Part shown: positions 46,517-55,001 of the stretch, in pieces | Layout: every line of letters begins with the position of its first letter | Numbering within the stretch: the stretch's first letter is position 1 | DNA from: Planococcus halocryophilus | GTDB taxonomy: Bacteria > Bacillota > Bacilli > Bacillales_A > Planococcaceae | DNA: 64,000 nt | NCBI RefSeq assembly: GCF_001687585.2 | Contig: NZ_CP016537.2 | Coordinates: forward strand, 1,584,001-1,648,000 | Reading direction: 5' to 3' | The notes under the pieces: model-generated | What the model was told of the DNA's origin: nothing | Databases searched by the model: none | What the model saw: only the letters and a program-made list of their open reading frames with translations | Program-made: the position numbers and the translations under genes

Positions 46517-46723
46517 ATGATGTTGAAGTACTACACAAAACGCTACGAGGTAATCATGCAGGGTACTTATCCGGAAAATCGAAAGAAAATAATGTTAGCC
46601 ACCCTTGCGAATGATATAGAGAAGGCTTATGCAATTCCGATGCAAAGAAATCCAGCTTGGGAACAGAATAATGAAGAGATATTCTCACTTTATTCTCAAG
46701 TTGCTGCTAGGAAAGACATGTAG
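46517..46723 (+). CDS. Hypothetical 68-residue protein
   Basis: MMLKYYTKRYEVIMQGTYPENR followed by KKIMLATLANDIEKAYAIPMQ and a polar tail. AGGGAGA precedes ATG 46517 (or 46520). Helical, soluble; not recognised. Confidence 0.5.
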   Translation: MMLKYYTKRYEVIMQGTYPENRKKIMLATLANDIEKAYAIPMQRNPAWEQNNEEIFSLYSQVAARKDM

Positions 46724-47065
46724 AAAAAGGGCGCTACAACCACTAAATAAGAACGTCAAAAAACTGAACTCAGCGCATTAACCGAGAGAGGAGTGCGTGA
46801 CCTATCGATAGCTATCAAAACTTATCTTTATAGGCTTAGAGCACTTTTAGAATTACTATTAATTTCCTAATAAAATGCATTTTACATATCGTAGCTTATC
46901 AAAAGGCAAGAGGTTCAAGTGTGAACTCTTGTCTTTTAGTTTGAAAAAGTGTACTTTTACGAATGATTTTCTTCGTAGAATCAGCTAGCTTTTGCATCTT
47001 TCCATTGGTATATTAAGGAAATGAAGAAAAAGAACTATTAGGTGTGAAAAACGGGAGGGGTTATT
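46724..47065. other. Intergenic region holding module B copy 3
   Basis: Apart from the module at 46880-47025 and the ribosome site GGGAGGGG of the next gene, nothing specific is seen. Confidence 0.4.
46880..47025 (+). repeat. Intergenic module B, copy 3
   Basis: TTTACATATCGTAGC, hairpin GGCAAGAGGTTC / GAACTCTTGTC, TTTTAGTTT, GAAAAAGTGTACTTTTACG at 46943, a TAGCT block and GGTATATTAA. It resembles copy 2 almost base for base in its first 80 bases. Confidence 0.7.
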
Positions 47066-47902
47066 TTGAGTCAGACATTAACCAAAGAGGTCATTTATAC
47101 AACTTCCTCTCAGCTAGGAGAGTCAGTGGAAATCGTTGACGCAGACTGGAAAGACAAGTACGGATTGGCTGTGATTCTTCGAAGGCATAAGAAAACCTTC
47201 GTTCAATTGAACGGTGTAGAAATAACAGTAAGCTTTACAGCGTATAAATTATCGATGATTCGTTGGATTGATGATAACCACTTTCTGGCAGCTACCTACG
47301 AAAGTGACAAAAAGAATATGTTTATTGTAGATCTTTCTGGACAACTTCTTCATTCCTTTAATGGCGGTGAGGCATTTGAAGAGATAGTCGTTGGAAAAGA
47401 AGGAATCTGGGTCAGCTATTTTGATGAAGGAGTTTTTGGTAATGGAATCTCTACCGAGGGACTCGTACTTTTCGATATGACCGGTAACATCCTCTTACGA
47501 TACCATTCCGATTTATTGAATCCCAATGCAATAGCTGACTGTTATGCTCTTTGCAAAGGGGGAGGAACGTCTGTCTGGATTTTTCCTTATACTGATTTTC
47601 CTTTGATTGAAATAAACTCAAAAGAGCGAATGAGCCTCACTTATCCGGTTCCTGAATTACTGCATGGCGCAAAAGCTTTATGCATCAGAGGAAAGTATGC
47701 TTACTTTTTTGATTCCTATAATTCCAATGAAAAGATGTATCAATTGAAAATTGGCACACAGAAACCATTGCTTTTGGGAACCGTTCAAGGAGTCCTGAGA
47801 GGTCTGGGTCCGTCAGAAACTAACCACTTTATTTCCATTTCTAATAATCAGGAAGTCGCACTTTATCAAGTGATTAATGGAGATGAATACCAGTATATTT
47901 GA
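47066..47902 (+). CDS. Hypothetical beta-propeller-like protein
   Basis: 278 residues without signal peptide, starting at TTG 47066 after GGGAGGGG. The sequence alternates short strands and turns (IRWIDDNHFLAATYESDKKNMFIVDLSGQLLHSF, GIWVSYFDEGVFGNGISTEGLVLFD, GKYAYFFDSYNSNEKMYQLKIG), typical of a WD-like or SMP-type propeller. No family recognised. Module B copy 3 is upstream and palindrome copy 10 is 19 bases downstream, so it belongs to the array. Confidence 0.65.
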   Translation: MSQTLTKEVIYTTSSQLGESVEIVDADWKDKYGLAVILRRHKKTFVQLNGVEITVSFTAYKLSMIRWIDDNHFLAATYESDKKNMFIVDLSGQLLHSFNGGEAFEEIVVGKEGIWVSYFDEGVFGNGISTEGLVLFDMTGNILLRYHSDLLNPNAIADCYALCKGGGTSVWIFPYTDFPLIEINSKERMSLTYPVPELLHGAKALCIRGKYAYFFDSYNSNEKMYQLKIGTQKPLLLGTVQGVLRGLGPSETNHFISISNNQEVALYQVINGDEYQYI

Positions 47903-47921
47903 AACTACGGTTTTTAGATCT

Positions 47922-47953
47922 GAATGTAACTTAATGTGAAGTATATTACATTC
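47922..47953 (+). repeat. 32-nt palindrome, copy 10
   Basis: GAATGTAACTTAA-N6-GTATATTACATTC, over 5 kb to the right of the main cluster. Confidence 0.82.
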
Positions 47954-48046
47954 ACATCAAAGGCAACCCTCTAAAATCCACATCGAATGACTTCAAAATT
48001 TTAGGATGCATTCGAGAGATCCCTCAATTAGAAAGGTGGTTATTTA

Positions 48047-48445
48047 TTGGGAAACTGGATCTCTTTTTCTCATAAAGAGTATGACCAAACTTGGGACAGG
48101 ATCTATAGAGATTTTAAATTTAAACCAAGTATTTCTACTTTCCCTTCATTTCAGGTACCGAATCCTTTTATAACTTATGATATTTCCGAGTATTTCAGGA
48201 ATCCGGCAGATTTAGATGCTTACGATAATCTGGAAGAAAAAGCATTAGATGCATTCAAAGAGATCACAACAATTGACGAATATATACTGGCCCTCGATTG
48301 GCAGCACGAGTATTATTGGGTAAATTCACGCTTAGAATTCGAAAAAGATGAATTCGAAGAATGGACAGTTCCACTCTTTCCAAATGGGGTTTATTATTTC
48401 TTTATCCAAAAAGATTTTAAATGGGGCTATTTAGGACATCCTTAG
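48047..48445 (+). CDS. DUF2716 family protein
   Basis: 132 residues, TTG 48047 after AAAGGTGG. WISFSHKEYDQTWDRIYRDFKFKPSI, PFITYDISEYF, LALDWQHEYYWVNSRLEFEKDEFEEWTVPLFPNGVYYFFIQKDFKWGYLGHP match DUF2716 throughout (text broken by me for length). The family is uncharacterised and frequent among immunity-like genes in Bacillus. Confidence 0.8.
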   Translation: MGNWISFSHKEYDQTWDRIYRDFKFKPSISTFPSFQVPNPFITYDISEYFRNPADLDAYDNLEEKALDAFKEITTIDEYILALDWQHEYYWVNSRLEFEKDEFEEWTVPLFPNGVYYFFIQKDFKWGYLGHP

Positions 48446-49048
48446 GAAAAAGTATAACTATATTTGGAGAAGAATTAATTAATGCTTTTGATAGAAACAA
48501 GCCAAGTATGTTTGGTAAGGTTTTATATTAATGTTAAGTCTTTTTTTTTTTTTTTGAGAAAATCAAGACTATTACTTAATAAAACCTTCTATGTAAGAAT
48601 TGAGTTTTTAGACAAACTTGTTACTATATCATCTATTCAAAAAAGTTAATATCTGTTCAGTTTATATATCATGACTTGATCGGAGACACAAACGAAGACT
48701 GGGTGCATATAATCTTGCATCCAGTCTTTCTATAGTCATGGAGAAAATTTTGTTTTGTACGAGACCTATACTAGGGTGAACTACACAATAAATTTCGTGA
48801 ACCAAGCAATGTACCTTGCCCCAGGTAAAAAGAATAACTGAGCAAGTATCGCTATAAGGGTATCTAAAACCTTAACTTCCAAATACAGCTTATTACGTTT
48901 TATTAAATTTATGTAATATTTGTTAAATACCATTGACGATGATGGATGCATTCGGTAAAGTTTAATGGAATGGTAGAAAAAAATGTAAATTATGATAATT
49001 AATTGTTATTAATTTACAATTTTTTTAACGAAATCAAAGGAGGACGAC
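48446..49048. other. Intergenic region with poly-T tract and one hairpin
   Basis: Holds a T14-16 tract near 48541 and the hairpin at 48698-48732. The last 150 bases are very AT-rich and should carry the nuclease promoter. No gene is supported. Confidence 0.5.
48698..48732 (+). terminator. Probable terminator
   Basis: AAGACTGGGTGCAT / GCATCCAGTCTT with one bulge, followed by TCT; convincing stem, weak T-run. Confidence 0.6.
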
Positions 49049-50347
49049 ATGACGATGGATAAAAGTTTATGGGGGAAATCAGCAAAGGCGTTATTATCTG
49101 TGGGGATGGCTGCAATGCTGTGGGTACCGAGTTCACAAACAACGGTTCAAGCAGCTGCCCTAGCAAGCGATCTGTTTATTTCGGAATACATTGAAGGTAG
49201 TAGCTTGAATAAAGCAATCGAAATTTACAACGGAACAGGAGCTTCAATTGACTTGAGCCCTTATTCAGTAGCGTTGTATGCAAACGGCAGCACATCCGCG
49301 CAAAGTGAGATGACGCTTTCCGGTACTGTTGCCAGCGGTGATACAGTAGTCCTTTATCATGGCAGCGCAGATTCGGCGATTCAAAGCAAAGGGGATTTAC
49401 AAAACAACAGCGTGATCAATTTTAATGGTGATGATGTAGTAGTACTAGAAAAAGGCGGAACACCAATTGATTCGATTGGCCAAGTGGGGTCAAACGCTGA
49501 ATTTGCGAAAGATGTCACACTGGTCCGTAATCCAGATATACAAGCAGGCGACAGCATCGTAAATGATGCATTCGATCCTTCGACTGAATGGATTACGTAT
49601 CCAACGAATACATTTGAGTACTTAGGAAGCCATACGATGAATGGAAATGAAGAAACTCCAACCCCAACTCCACCTGCTTATTATGAAACTGCAGATGGTT
49701 TGCAAGGAGTGGCGTTAAAATCTGAACTTCATGAAATCATCGATGATCATCAACAACTTAGCTATTCACAAGTGTGGGACGCGTTAAAAATAACGGACGA
49801 AGACCCAAATAACTCGAACAATGTCCTGTTATTATATACAGGAGAGTCGCGTTCAAAATCGTTGAATGGCGGGAATGTGGGTGACTGGAATCGCGAGCAT
49901 ACGTGGGCGAAGTCTCACGGCAGTTTTGGGACAGCGATGGGAGCAGGGACGGATATCCACCATTTGCGCCCGACTGATGTACAAGTGAATGGGCTACGCG
50001 GCAACTTAGACTTTAATTACGGTGGCACTGCAGTGAGCGGTTGCGATGGTTGCTTGCGCACAGCTAATTCATGGGAACCACCGGATGAAGTAAAAGGCGA
50101 CGTTGCCCGTATGCTTTTTTACATGGCAGTCCGCTATGAGTCAGATGACGCGGTGGACTTGGAACTGAACGACCAGGTGAATAATGGTTCAACGCCTTAC
50201 CACGGTAAGATTTCTGTTTTGCTGGAGTGGCATGCACAGGATCCTGTCAGCACTTGGGAAGAGCAGCGCAACGAAAAGATCGAAGACATTCAAGGCAACC
50301 GAAATCCTTTTATTGACCATCCAGAATGGGCCGAATCGATTTGGTAA
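49049..50347 (+). CDS. Secreted nuclease of the endonuclease I family with lamin-tail domain
   Basis: 432 residues. Signal peptide (1-36, VQAAA end), lamin-tail domain (about 37-195, DLFISEYIEGSSLNKAIEIYNGTG), a short P-T-P-T-P-P linker, then endonuclease I (about 212-425) with the beta-beta-alpha metal motif DWNREHTWAKSHGSF and DIHHLRPTDVQVNGLRGNLDF. Related to extracellular ribonuclease Bsn and YurI/YhcR-type nucleases of Bacillus. It should degrade nucleic acids outside the cell. AAAGGAGG precedes ATG 49049 by five bases. Adjacent to the immunity-type array but with no visible inhibitor partner. Confidence 0.9.
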   Translation: MTMDKSLWGKSAKALLSVGMAAMLWVPSSQTTVQAAALASDLFISEYIEGSSLNKAIEIYNGTGASIDLSPYSVALYANGSTSAQSEMTLSGTVASGDTVVLYHGSADSAIQSKGDLQNNSVINFNGDDVVVLEKGGTPIDSIGQVGSNAEFAKDVTLVRNPDIQAGDSIVNDAFDPSTEWITYPTNTFEYLGSHTMNGNEETPTPTPPAYYETADGLQGVALKSELHEIIDDHQQLSYSQVWDALKITDEDPNNSNNVLLLYTGESRSKSLNGGNVGDWNREHTWAKSHGSFGTAMGAGTDIHHLRPTDVQVNGLRGNLDFNYGGTAVSGCDGCLRTANSWEPPDEVKGDVARMLFYMAVRYESDDAVDLELNDQVNNGSTPYHGKISVLLEWHAQDPVSTWEEQRNEKIEDIQGNRNPFIDHPEWAESIW

Positions 50348-50406
50348 TTATTTTTCATGCTTTGTTTGTATGGTAGATTAATAGGTTTTAATCTTATACC
50401 TAGTTT

Positions 50407-50550
50407 ATGCAAAATCGATTATTAAGAAAGCAGAAGCTCAAATAGGAGCTTCTGCTTTTTTGTTTGAATAACTATCATTTCATGAATAATTTTATTTCCA
50501 AAATTATCTATCTATTGGTTTATTTCTTGAGTATATTTAATGTATATTAA
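50407..50550 (+). repeat. Intergenic module B, copy 4, with terminator
   Basis: AAAGCAGAAGCTC / GAGCTTCTGCTTT hairpin with T-run (50427-50462), then TTTGAATAACTATCATTTCA in place of the GTGTACTTTTAC core, then CCAAAATTATCTATCTATT and GAGTATATTTAA as in copy 2. It ends the nuclease transcript. Confidence 0.65.
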
Positions 50551-50683
50551 CTTTTTTCTTTATATTTTTATGAAAACATCCTAAGTGGTTTAAAGAAGGA
50601 ATTAGGAATAGGCTCTCAAAAATCGCTTTGGATTTAAATTGAATAAAGAGGATAAAACTTATCCTATAAGAGGAGTTGAAAGA

Positions 50684-51121
50684 TTGTTGAAAAGAATACT
50701 AGCAGTTATCGTTAGCGCAAGTATATTAGCATTAGCTGTTTCTGTGTTAAATTATGTCCCACAAAATCAGAGAGAATCTGATGTGTATTATTTAGGTATC
50801 GTCGTATATTTCCTTTCAACTATATGGGTTTATTTACTGTTCTACTTGGTAATTGGTGTTCCTTCCTCTTGGGTAATAGACAACTACAGACAACAATATA
50901 AAGAAAAGACTAATGTCTATCAATATTTTATTGGGGTAGCCCTTTATTCTCTTGTAGGCTTATTTTTTGGAACAGCTTATTACTTTATATTGGGTTCTAA
51001 GCAAGCTTATTTGTATAACTTTATTGAAACACTAGGATTTTGGGCCATTGCGTTATTTTTGTACTTTCAAGCTTTATGGGTTCTTGAAAGAGGCTATTTA
51101 GCAAAATACGTTAAAGGGTGA
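50684..51121 (+). CDS. Hypothetical four-helix membrane protein
   Basis: 145 residues with four membrane segments (about 4-22, 33-54, 78-102, 107-132). The start is taken as TTG 50684, eight bases after AGAGGAG; an in-frame TTG at 50639 has no ribosome site. The stretch VVYFLSTIWVYLLFYLVIGVP and YFIGVALYSLVGLFFGTAYYF gives no family. Placed after module B copy 4. Confidence 0.55.
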   Translation: MLKRILAVIVSASILALAVSVLNYVPQNQRESDVYYLGIVVYFLSTIWVYLLFYLVIGVPSSWVIDNYRQQYKEKTNVYQYFIGVALYSLVGLFFGTAYYFILGSKQAYLYNFIETLGFWAIALFLYFQALWVLERGYLAKYVKG

Positions 51122-51176
51122 ATAATCGTCTATATGATTCGCGTGTAGCAATTGTTAGAAAATATCTAGCCAATTT

Positions 51177-51221
51177 AAAAACGGACGACGAAAAATAACT
51201 ATTTTCGTCGTCCGTTTTATA
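51177..51221. terminator. Bidirectional terminator
   Basis: AAAACGGACGACGAAAA / TTTTCGTCGTCCGTTTT, 17-bp stem, between convergent genes. Confidence 0.9.
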
Positions 51222-51222
51222 T

Positions 51223-52095
51223 TTAGTTATTTACTTGCACAGTATCGGTTTTTAAAACCGGACTTTTCATGAAGTTCCCGTCTTTTCTGAAATTCCCCAT
51301 GACTTCCATCGTTTCGCTAATGCTAACGAATGCTTGCGGATCAACTTTTTTGATCAATGGTCGTACAAATGCCAATTCATGACGGCTAATAACACTATAA
51401 AGAACTTTTACTTTAGCCGCTGAATAAGCGCCTTCGCCATCTACTACTGTGATTCCTCTGTCTAGGTTATCAAGCAATGCTTTTTTGACGGCATCTCCTT
51501 GATTTGTCACAACCATCAAGCTCAGTTTGATATGACGCGTGTGAACACGGTCAACTACCAGTCCGGTGATATAGATGGAAGCCATCGTATACATTGCCAA
51601 CTCCCATGAAAAGATAAAACCAGATACAAAGACCACTGCGCTGTTTAAACTAAAAACAAGCGCTCCCAGTGGAATATCTCGTTTGATTGACAACAAAAGG
51701 CCGATGACGTCAAATCCGCCAGTCGAACTATAATACCGAATAATGATTCCAACTGCTATTCCTGAAATGACGCCACCGAAGACTGAAGAAAGCAGTGCAT
51801 CTTCTGTGATTTTAACGACAGGAATATAAAGCATGGAAACGGATGTGACCACTACAGAAAACAAACTGTTGGCGATGAAGGTCTTGCCGAGCTTCATCCA
51901 ACCTACTACAAGAATTGGAACATTCAAGATAATCATCCAAAGTCCAGCATTCAGCGGTGTTACCAACCCGAACATCATCGCAATACCTGTTACGCCACCC
52001 GCTAGTATTTCATGTGGCAATAAAAACATATTAGCTGCAAATCCAAGAACAATTGAAGAAACAAAAATAAGTAATAATCTCATCCATTTATTCAT
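51223..52095 (-). CDS. YitT family membrane protein (DUF161/DUF2179)
   Basis: 290 residues: six membrane segments in the first ~175 residues (FLLPHEILAGGVTGIAMMFG, GGVISGIAVGIIIRYYSSTGGFDVIG) and a C-terminal cytoplasmic DUF2179 domain (RGITVVDGEGAYSAAKVKVLYSVISRHELAFVRPLIKKVDP). Function unknown. ATG 52095 is preceded by TTGGAG. Confidence 0.88.
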   Translation of the reverse strand: MNKWMRLLLIFVSSIVLGFAANMFLLPHEILAGGVTGIAMMFGLVTPLNAGLWMIILNVPILVVGWMKLGKTFIANSLFSVVVTSVSMLYIPVVKITEDALLSSVFGGVISGIAVGIIIRYYSSTGGFDVIGLLLSIKRDIPLGALVFSLNSAVVFVSGFIFSWELAMYTMASIYITGLVVDRVHTRHIKLSLMVVTNQGDAVKKALLDNLDRGITVVDGEGAYSAAKVKVLYSVISRHELAFVRPLIKKVDPQAFVSISETMEVMGNFRKDGNFMKSPVLKTDTVQVNN

Positions 52096-52496
52096 AACCA
52101 AACTCCAATCTTAAGGGTAGCCTAAGCCTTATCCATTCTATTTTTTATCCCACAAAAAAAGGGCGTGCATCTGCACGTCACCTTAAGTCTATTTATCATA
52201 ATGGACTTTTTTAATGTTAATCAAAACTACGACCACGTGAATAAATTGCTCTTTTTATAGCGATACAATATTTCATATTATAGTGGCTTAAGGCGGAAGA
52301 ATGCAAGCTTTGTAGTTTAGTTCTTATAATTTTTAACACAGCAAAGGCTTCAAATAGATTTTCTATTAGATTTGAATATAACTTAACAGCATAAGACTCT
52401 AAACCTAGGACTTCATAGAATGCAGTTTTACGATATAATGTTTGTCCATAAAAGATAATTATACTGGAGTATATAGTGTAGGTTAGGAGTGGGGAA
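52096..52496. other. Intergenic region with a leftward terminator and a possible minus-strand relic
   Basis: A minus-strand frame ending at 52217 (LYRKTAFYEVLGLESYAVKLYSNLIENL ...) reads coding-like over about 75 codons and is followed by the terminator at 52154-52180, so an old small gene may lie here. No start or family can be given. Confidence 0.35.
52154..52180 (-). terminator. Leftward terminator upstream of the YitT gene
   Basis: On the minus strand GACGTGCA-GA-TGCACGCC is followed by CTTTTTTT. It either ends the relic upstream or attenuates the YitT gene. Confidence 0.7.
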
Positions 52497-52712
52497 ATGA
52501 AGAAACATATATTGTTGTATGGAGGAATATTGATTATAACTTTATCATTTCTAGGGCTATATAATTTATTAGCACCAAGAGTTGGCCCTATTGGGAATGG
52601 TCCACCCACAACTTTCATTTGGTTTATCTTTTCTATTCCAATATTGATTGGATTAGCTTTAACAGCGACATCTATAGTTAAATTTCGAAATGAAAAAAAT
52701 ACCAGAAACTAA
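52497..52712 (+). CDS. Small hypothetical membrane protein
   Basis: 71 residues with two membrane segments (about 5-24 and 40-60) around APRVGPIGNGPPTT. TAGGAGTGGGG precedes ATG 52497. Not recognised. Confidence 0.6.
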   Translation: MKKHILLYGGILIITLSFLGLYNLLAPRVGPIGNGPPTTFIWFIFSIPILIGLALTATSIVKFRNEKNTRN

Positions 52713-52806
52713 TAAACACTCTTCAAGATTCACTTTTTAACTTGAAAAAGTTATCAAGCTGCCTATAGGATCTTTAATCAAATAGCCTTCAAAGGATGGA
52801 ATCATA

Positions 52807-53556
52807 ATGGATAAATGCGAGTACAAGAAATTCTATGAGACAGTTGGGAATTTAAACGGTTGGGACTTTAGCAAATTACAAGTTCTAAGTGACGAACCAA
52901 AATGGGACTTTTATGATGAAGTAAAAAGAAGGGCTCAAACAACTGATATCCTTTTAGATATTGGTACAGGTGGTGGAGAAAAAATTCTAACCATTGCGCC
53001 ATCGTTGGAATTTACAGTTGGAATTGATTTATCGCATGCGATGATTCAAGTAGCAAAAGAAAATCTAAAAAAATCTAACTTACCGAACGTGCGGTTTTTG
53101 CATATGTCTTCAGACAAAATCGAATTTCCTGCTAACTTTTTTGATGTTGTATCAAGTCGCCATGCACCATTTAATGCAAAGGAAGTTGCACGCGTTTTAA
53201 AGACAGACGGGTTGTTTTTAACTCAACAAGTTAGTGAAGCTGACAAATTGAATATCAAAACTGCTTTCAAACGAGGGCAATCCTTTAGTGAAAAGGATGG
53301 TGTTTCAAAAGAAAGGTATGTATGGGAATTAAAAAAAGCGGGGTTTTCCAACGTACAATCTTTTGAAAATAACGTCAGTGAATATTATCAAAGAACTGAA
53401 GATTTGATTTTTCTCTTGCAGCATACGCCGATTATTCCGAATTTCGGTATGGAGCCAGAGGACTACTCTCGTTTAACTGCTTTTATCGAAAGCAATCGAA
53501 CAGAAAAAGGAATCTGCACAAACTCGAAGCGATTTTTAATTATAGCCAAAAAATAG
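52807..53556 (+). CDS. Class I SAM-dependent methyltransferase
   Basis: 249 residues. SAM-binding motif I DILLDIGTGGGEKILTIAP, then VGIDLSHAMIQVAKENL, and the post-motif region FFDVVSSRHAPFNAKEVARVLKTDGLFLTQQVSE. The RHAPF variant recalls small-molecule methyltransferases of the Methyltransf_11 group. AAGGATGG precedes ATG 52807. Substrate unknown. Confidence 0.85.
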   Translation: MDKCEYKKFYETVGNLNGWDFSKLQVLSDEPKWDFYDEVKRRAQTTDILLDIGTGGGEKILTIAPSLEFTVGIDLSHAMIQVAKENLKKSNLPNVRFLHMSSDKIEFPANFFDVVSSRHAPFNAKEVARVLKTDGLFLTQQVSEADKLNIKTAFKRGQSFSEKDGVSKERYVWELKKAGFSNVQSFENNVSEYYQRTEDLIFLLQHTPIIPNFGMEPEDYSRLTAFIESNRTEKGICTNSKRFLIIAKK

Positions 53557-53597
53557 AGTTTTGTTATAAAAGATGGGCCAACTCAGTAAAATAGAGA

Positions 53598-53780
53598 ATG
53601 GCGGGTTTGTTAAAACCTCCCACACTCTTTTTTCGGAATATTGTATCATTTCTTCACTTTTTCATCACATACCCCTTCTTTTATGATAAACGCGAAAAAG
53701 AGCTTATGGAAAAATATATGTCAGAGGGAGCTGAAGGAGAATGGGGAAAAATCAAGGTTCCTATTCGTTTCGTAACTTAG
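53598..53780 (+). pseudogene. Possible relic upstream of DUF2243
   Basis: 60 codons (HFFITYPFFYDKREKELMEKYM ...) ending in the region where the DUF2243 N-terminus should be. No family recognised; may be a fragment of another gene. Confidence 0.25.
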
Positions 53781-53793
53781 CGTCTCGCCCCTT

Positions 53794-54208
53794 TTGGGGA
53801 TGGCTTTAGTGGCGTTGATTGATGAAGCGGTTTTTCATCAAATTTTAGGATGGAATCATTTTTATGACAAATCAACCACTGCCGTTGGCTTGTTTTCAGA
53901 TGGCTTATTTCATACATTCAGCTGGTTTGCGACAGTGGCTTCGTTGTTTCTATTGGCAGACTTTAAGAGAAGAAATTTTTTTTGGTTAAAGAGATGGATT
54001 AGCGGTATGTTTCTCGGAGGAGGATTATTCCAGCTTTTCGATGGACTTGTTCAAGACAAACTTCTTGAACAAGTCAAAATCGCATAATATCAATATTCTC
54101 CCGTACGATATTGTTTGGAATGTCACTGCAGTTATCATACTAATTAATGGGGTTTTGCTTTACATGCAAACTCAAAAAAGTATAAGTACGGCAAAAGAAG
54201 GGAAATAG
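53794..54208 (+). pseudogene. DUF2243 membrane protein gene, frameshifted
   Basis: MALVALIDEAVFHQILGWNHFYDKST, FSDGLFHTFSWFATVASLFLLADF and GGGLFQLFDGLVQDKL are DUF2243. The frame stops at 54085-54087; shifting one base continues with HNINILPYDIVWNVTAVIILINGVLLY to TAG 54206. The N-terminus is also damaged (no proper start; TTG 53794 is only a guess). Adjacent CtaG gene is likewise broken. Confidence 0.75.
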
Positions 54209-55001
54209 GTGAGCATGCATTCACATGTTCAAGCAGCAGGGACAAGTTTAGAGAGAATCGTGACATTGTTGTTAAACGCAATGATTTTTCTCTATCTACT
54301 TGCTGCAATTAGTACAAATCGGAAATAGAAGAAATGGCCAGTTCATCGATTTGTTTTTTGGATTGTAGGCGTTTTTAGTGTAGGAATAGCAATGGTCGGA
54401 CTATTGGCGGAATTTGCTCATATCAATTTTAAAGGACAAATGACTACACATCTGCTTTTCAGGAATGTTGGCACCGCTCCTCCTTTTGCTCGCTGCGTCA
54501 ATGGCATTATTATTGGGCACATTAAAAGTATCTACTGCGAGAAAGCTTACACGTGTCTTAAAAAGTCGTCTGCTGCAATTTTTCACCAACCCTGTGACGG
54601 CTAATGTTCTTAATATAGGTGGCCTTTATATTCTGTATACGACTGATTTGTATATGCTGATGCACCAATCGCTTGTTCTTTATGGACTGATTCATTTGCA
54701 TGTATTTCTGGCGGGGTACTTATTTACGTTGTCCATTATTTATGTTGACGTTACACCACATAGTTACAGCTATATGTATCGAGCCATTGTATTGATCTTA
54801 GCTTTAGCTGGACATAAGATTTTATCCAAGTATATATACGCAAATCCTCCAAAAGGCGTTCCGAGAGCGGATGCAGAAGCAGGCAGTATGCTGATGTATT
54901 ATGGGGGAGACCTCATTGAACTCGCTATTATTATTTTCTTTTGTTACCAATGGTATAAATCAACTGCACCACGTTTCACAAATCCTTTATACAAAACTTA
55001 A
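54209..55001 (+). pseudogene. CtaG-like cytochrome oxidase assembly protein gene with a stop and a frameshift
   Basis: GTG 54209 or ATG 54215, directly at the DUF2243 stop. Reads HSHVQAAGTSLERIVTLLLNAMIFLYLL, TAG at 54326-54328, KKWPVHRFVFWIVGVFSVGIAMVG, then a frameshift near 54462 into MLAPLLLLLAASMALLLGTL, LHVFLAGYLFTLSIIYVD and GSMLMYYGGDLIELAIIIFF up to 55001. These fit the multi-spanning caa3_CtaG family (copper delivery to cytochrome oxidase). The last frame alone keeps 178 codons. Confidence 0.75.

Noticed and set aside
37096..47953. Integron attC sites in the strict sense
   Set aside because: The arms lack the GTTRRRY/RYYYAAC core sites, no integron integrase is in the window, and the stem has no bulged-out bases. 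Only the layout is comparable.
37096..47953. Palindromes as ordinary intrinsic terminators
   Set aside because: Stem and loop are suitable but none is followed by a T-run; kept as a possible additional role, not as the call.
52374..52386. Further palindrome copy (GAATATAACTTAA)
   Set aside because: Only the left arm is present and it lies inside a possible minus-strand relic; likely chance.
52217..52618. 133-residue minus-strand gene
   Set aside because: Its first third lies opposite a better supported + strand gene; only the last ~75 codons look coding, so it is at most a relic.
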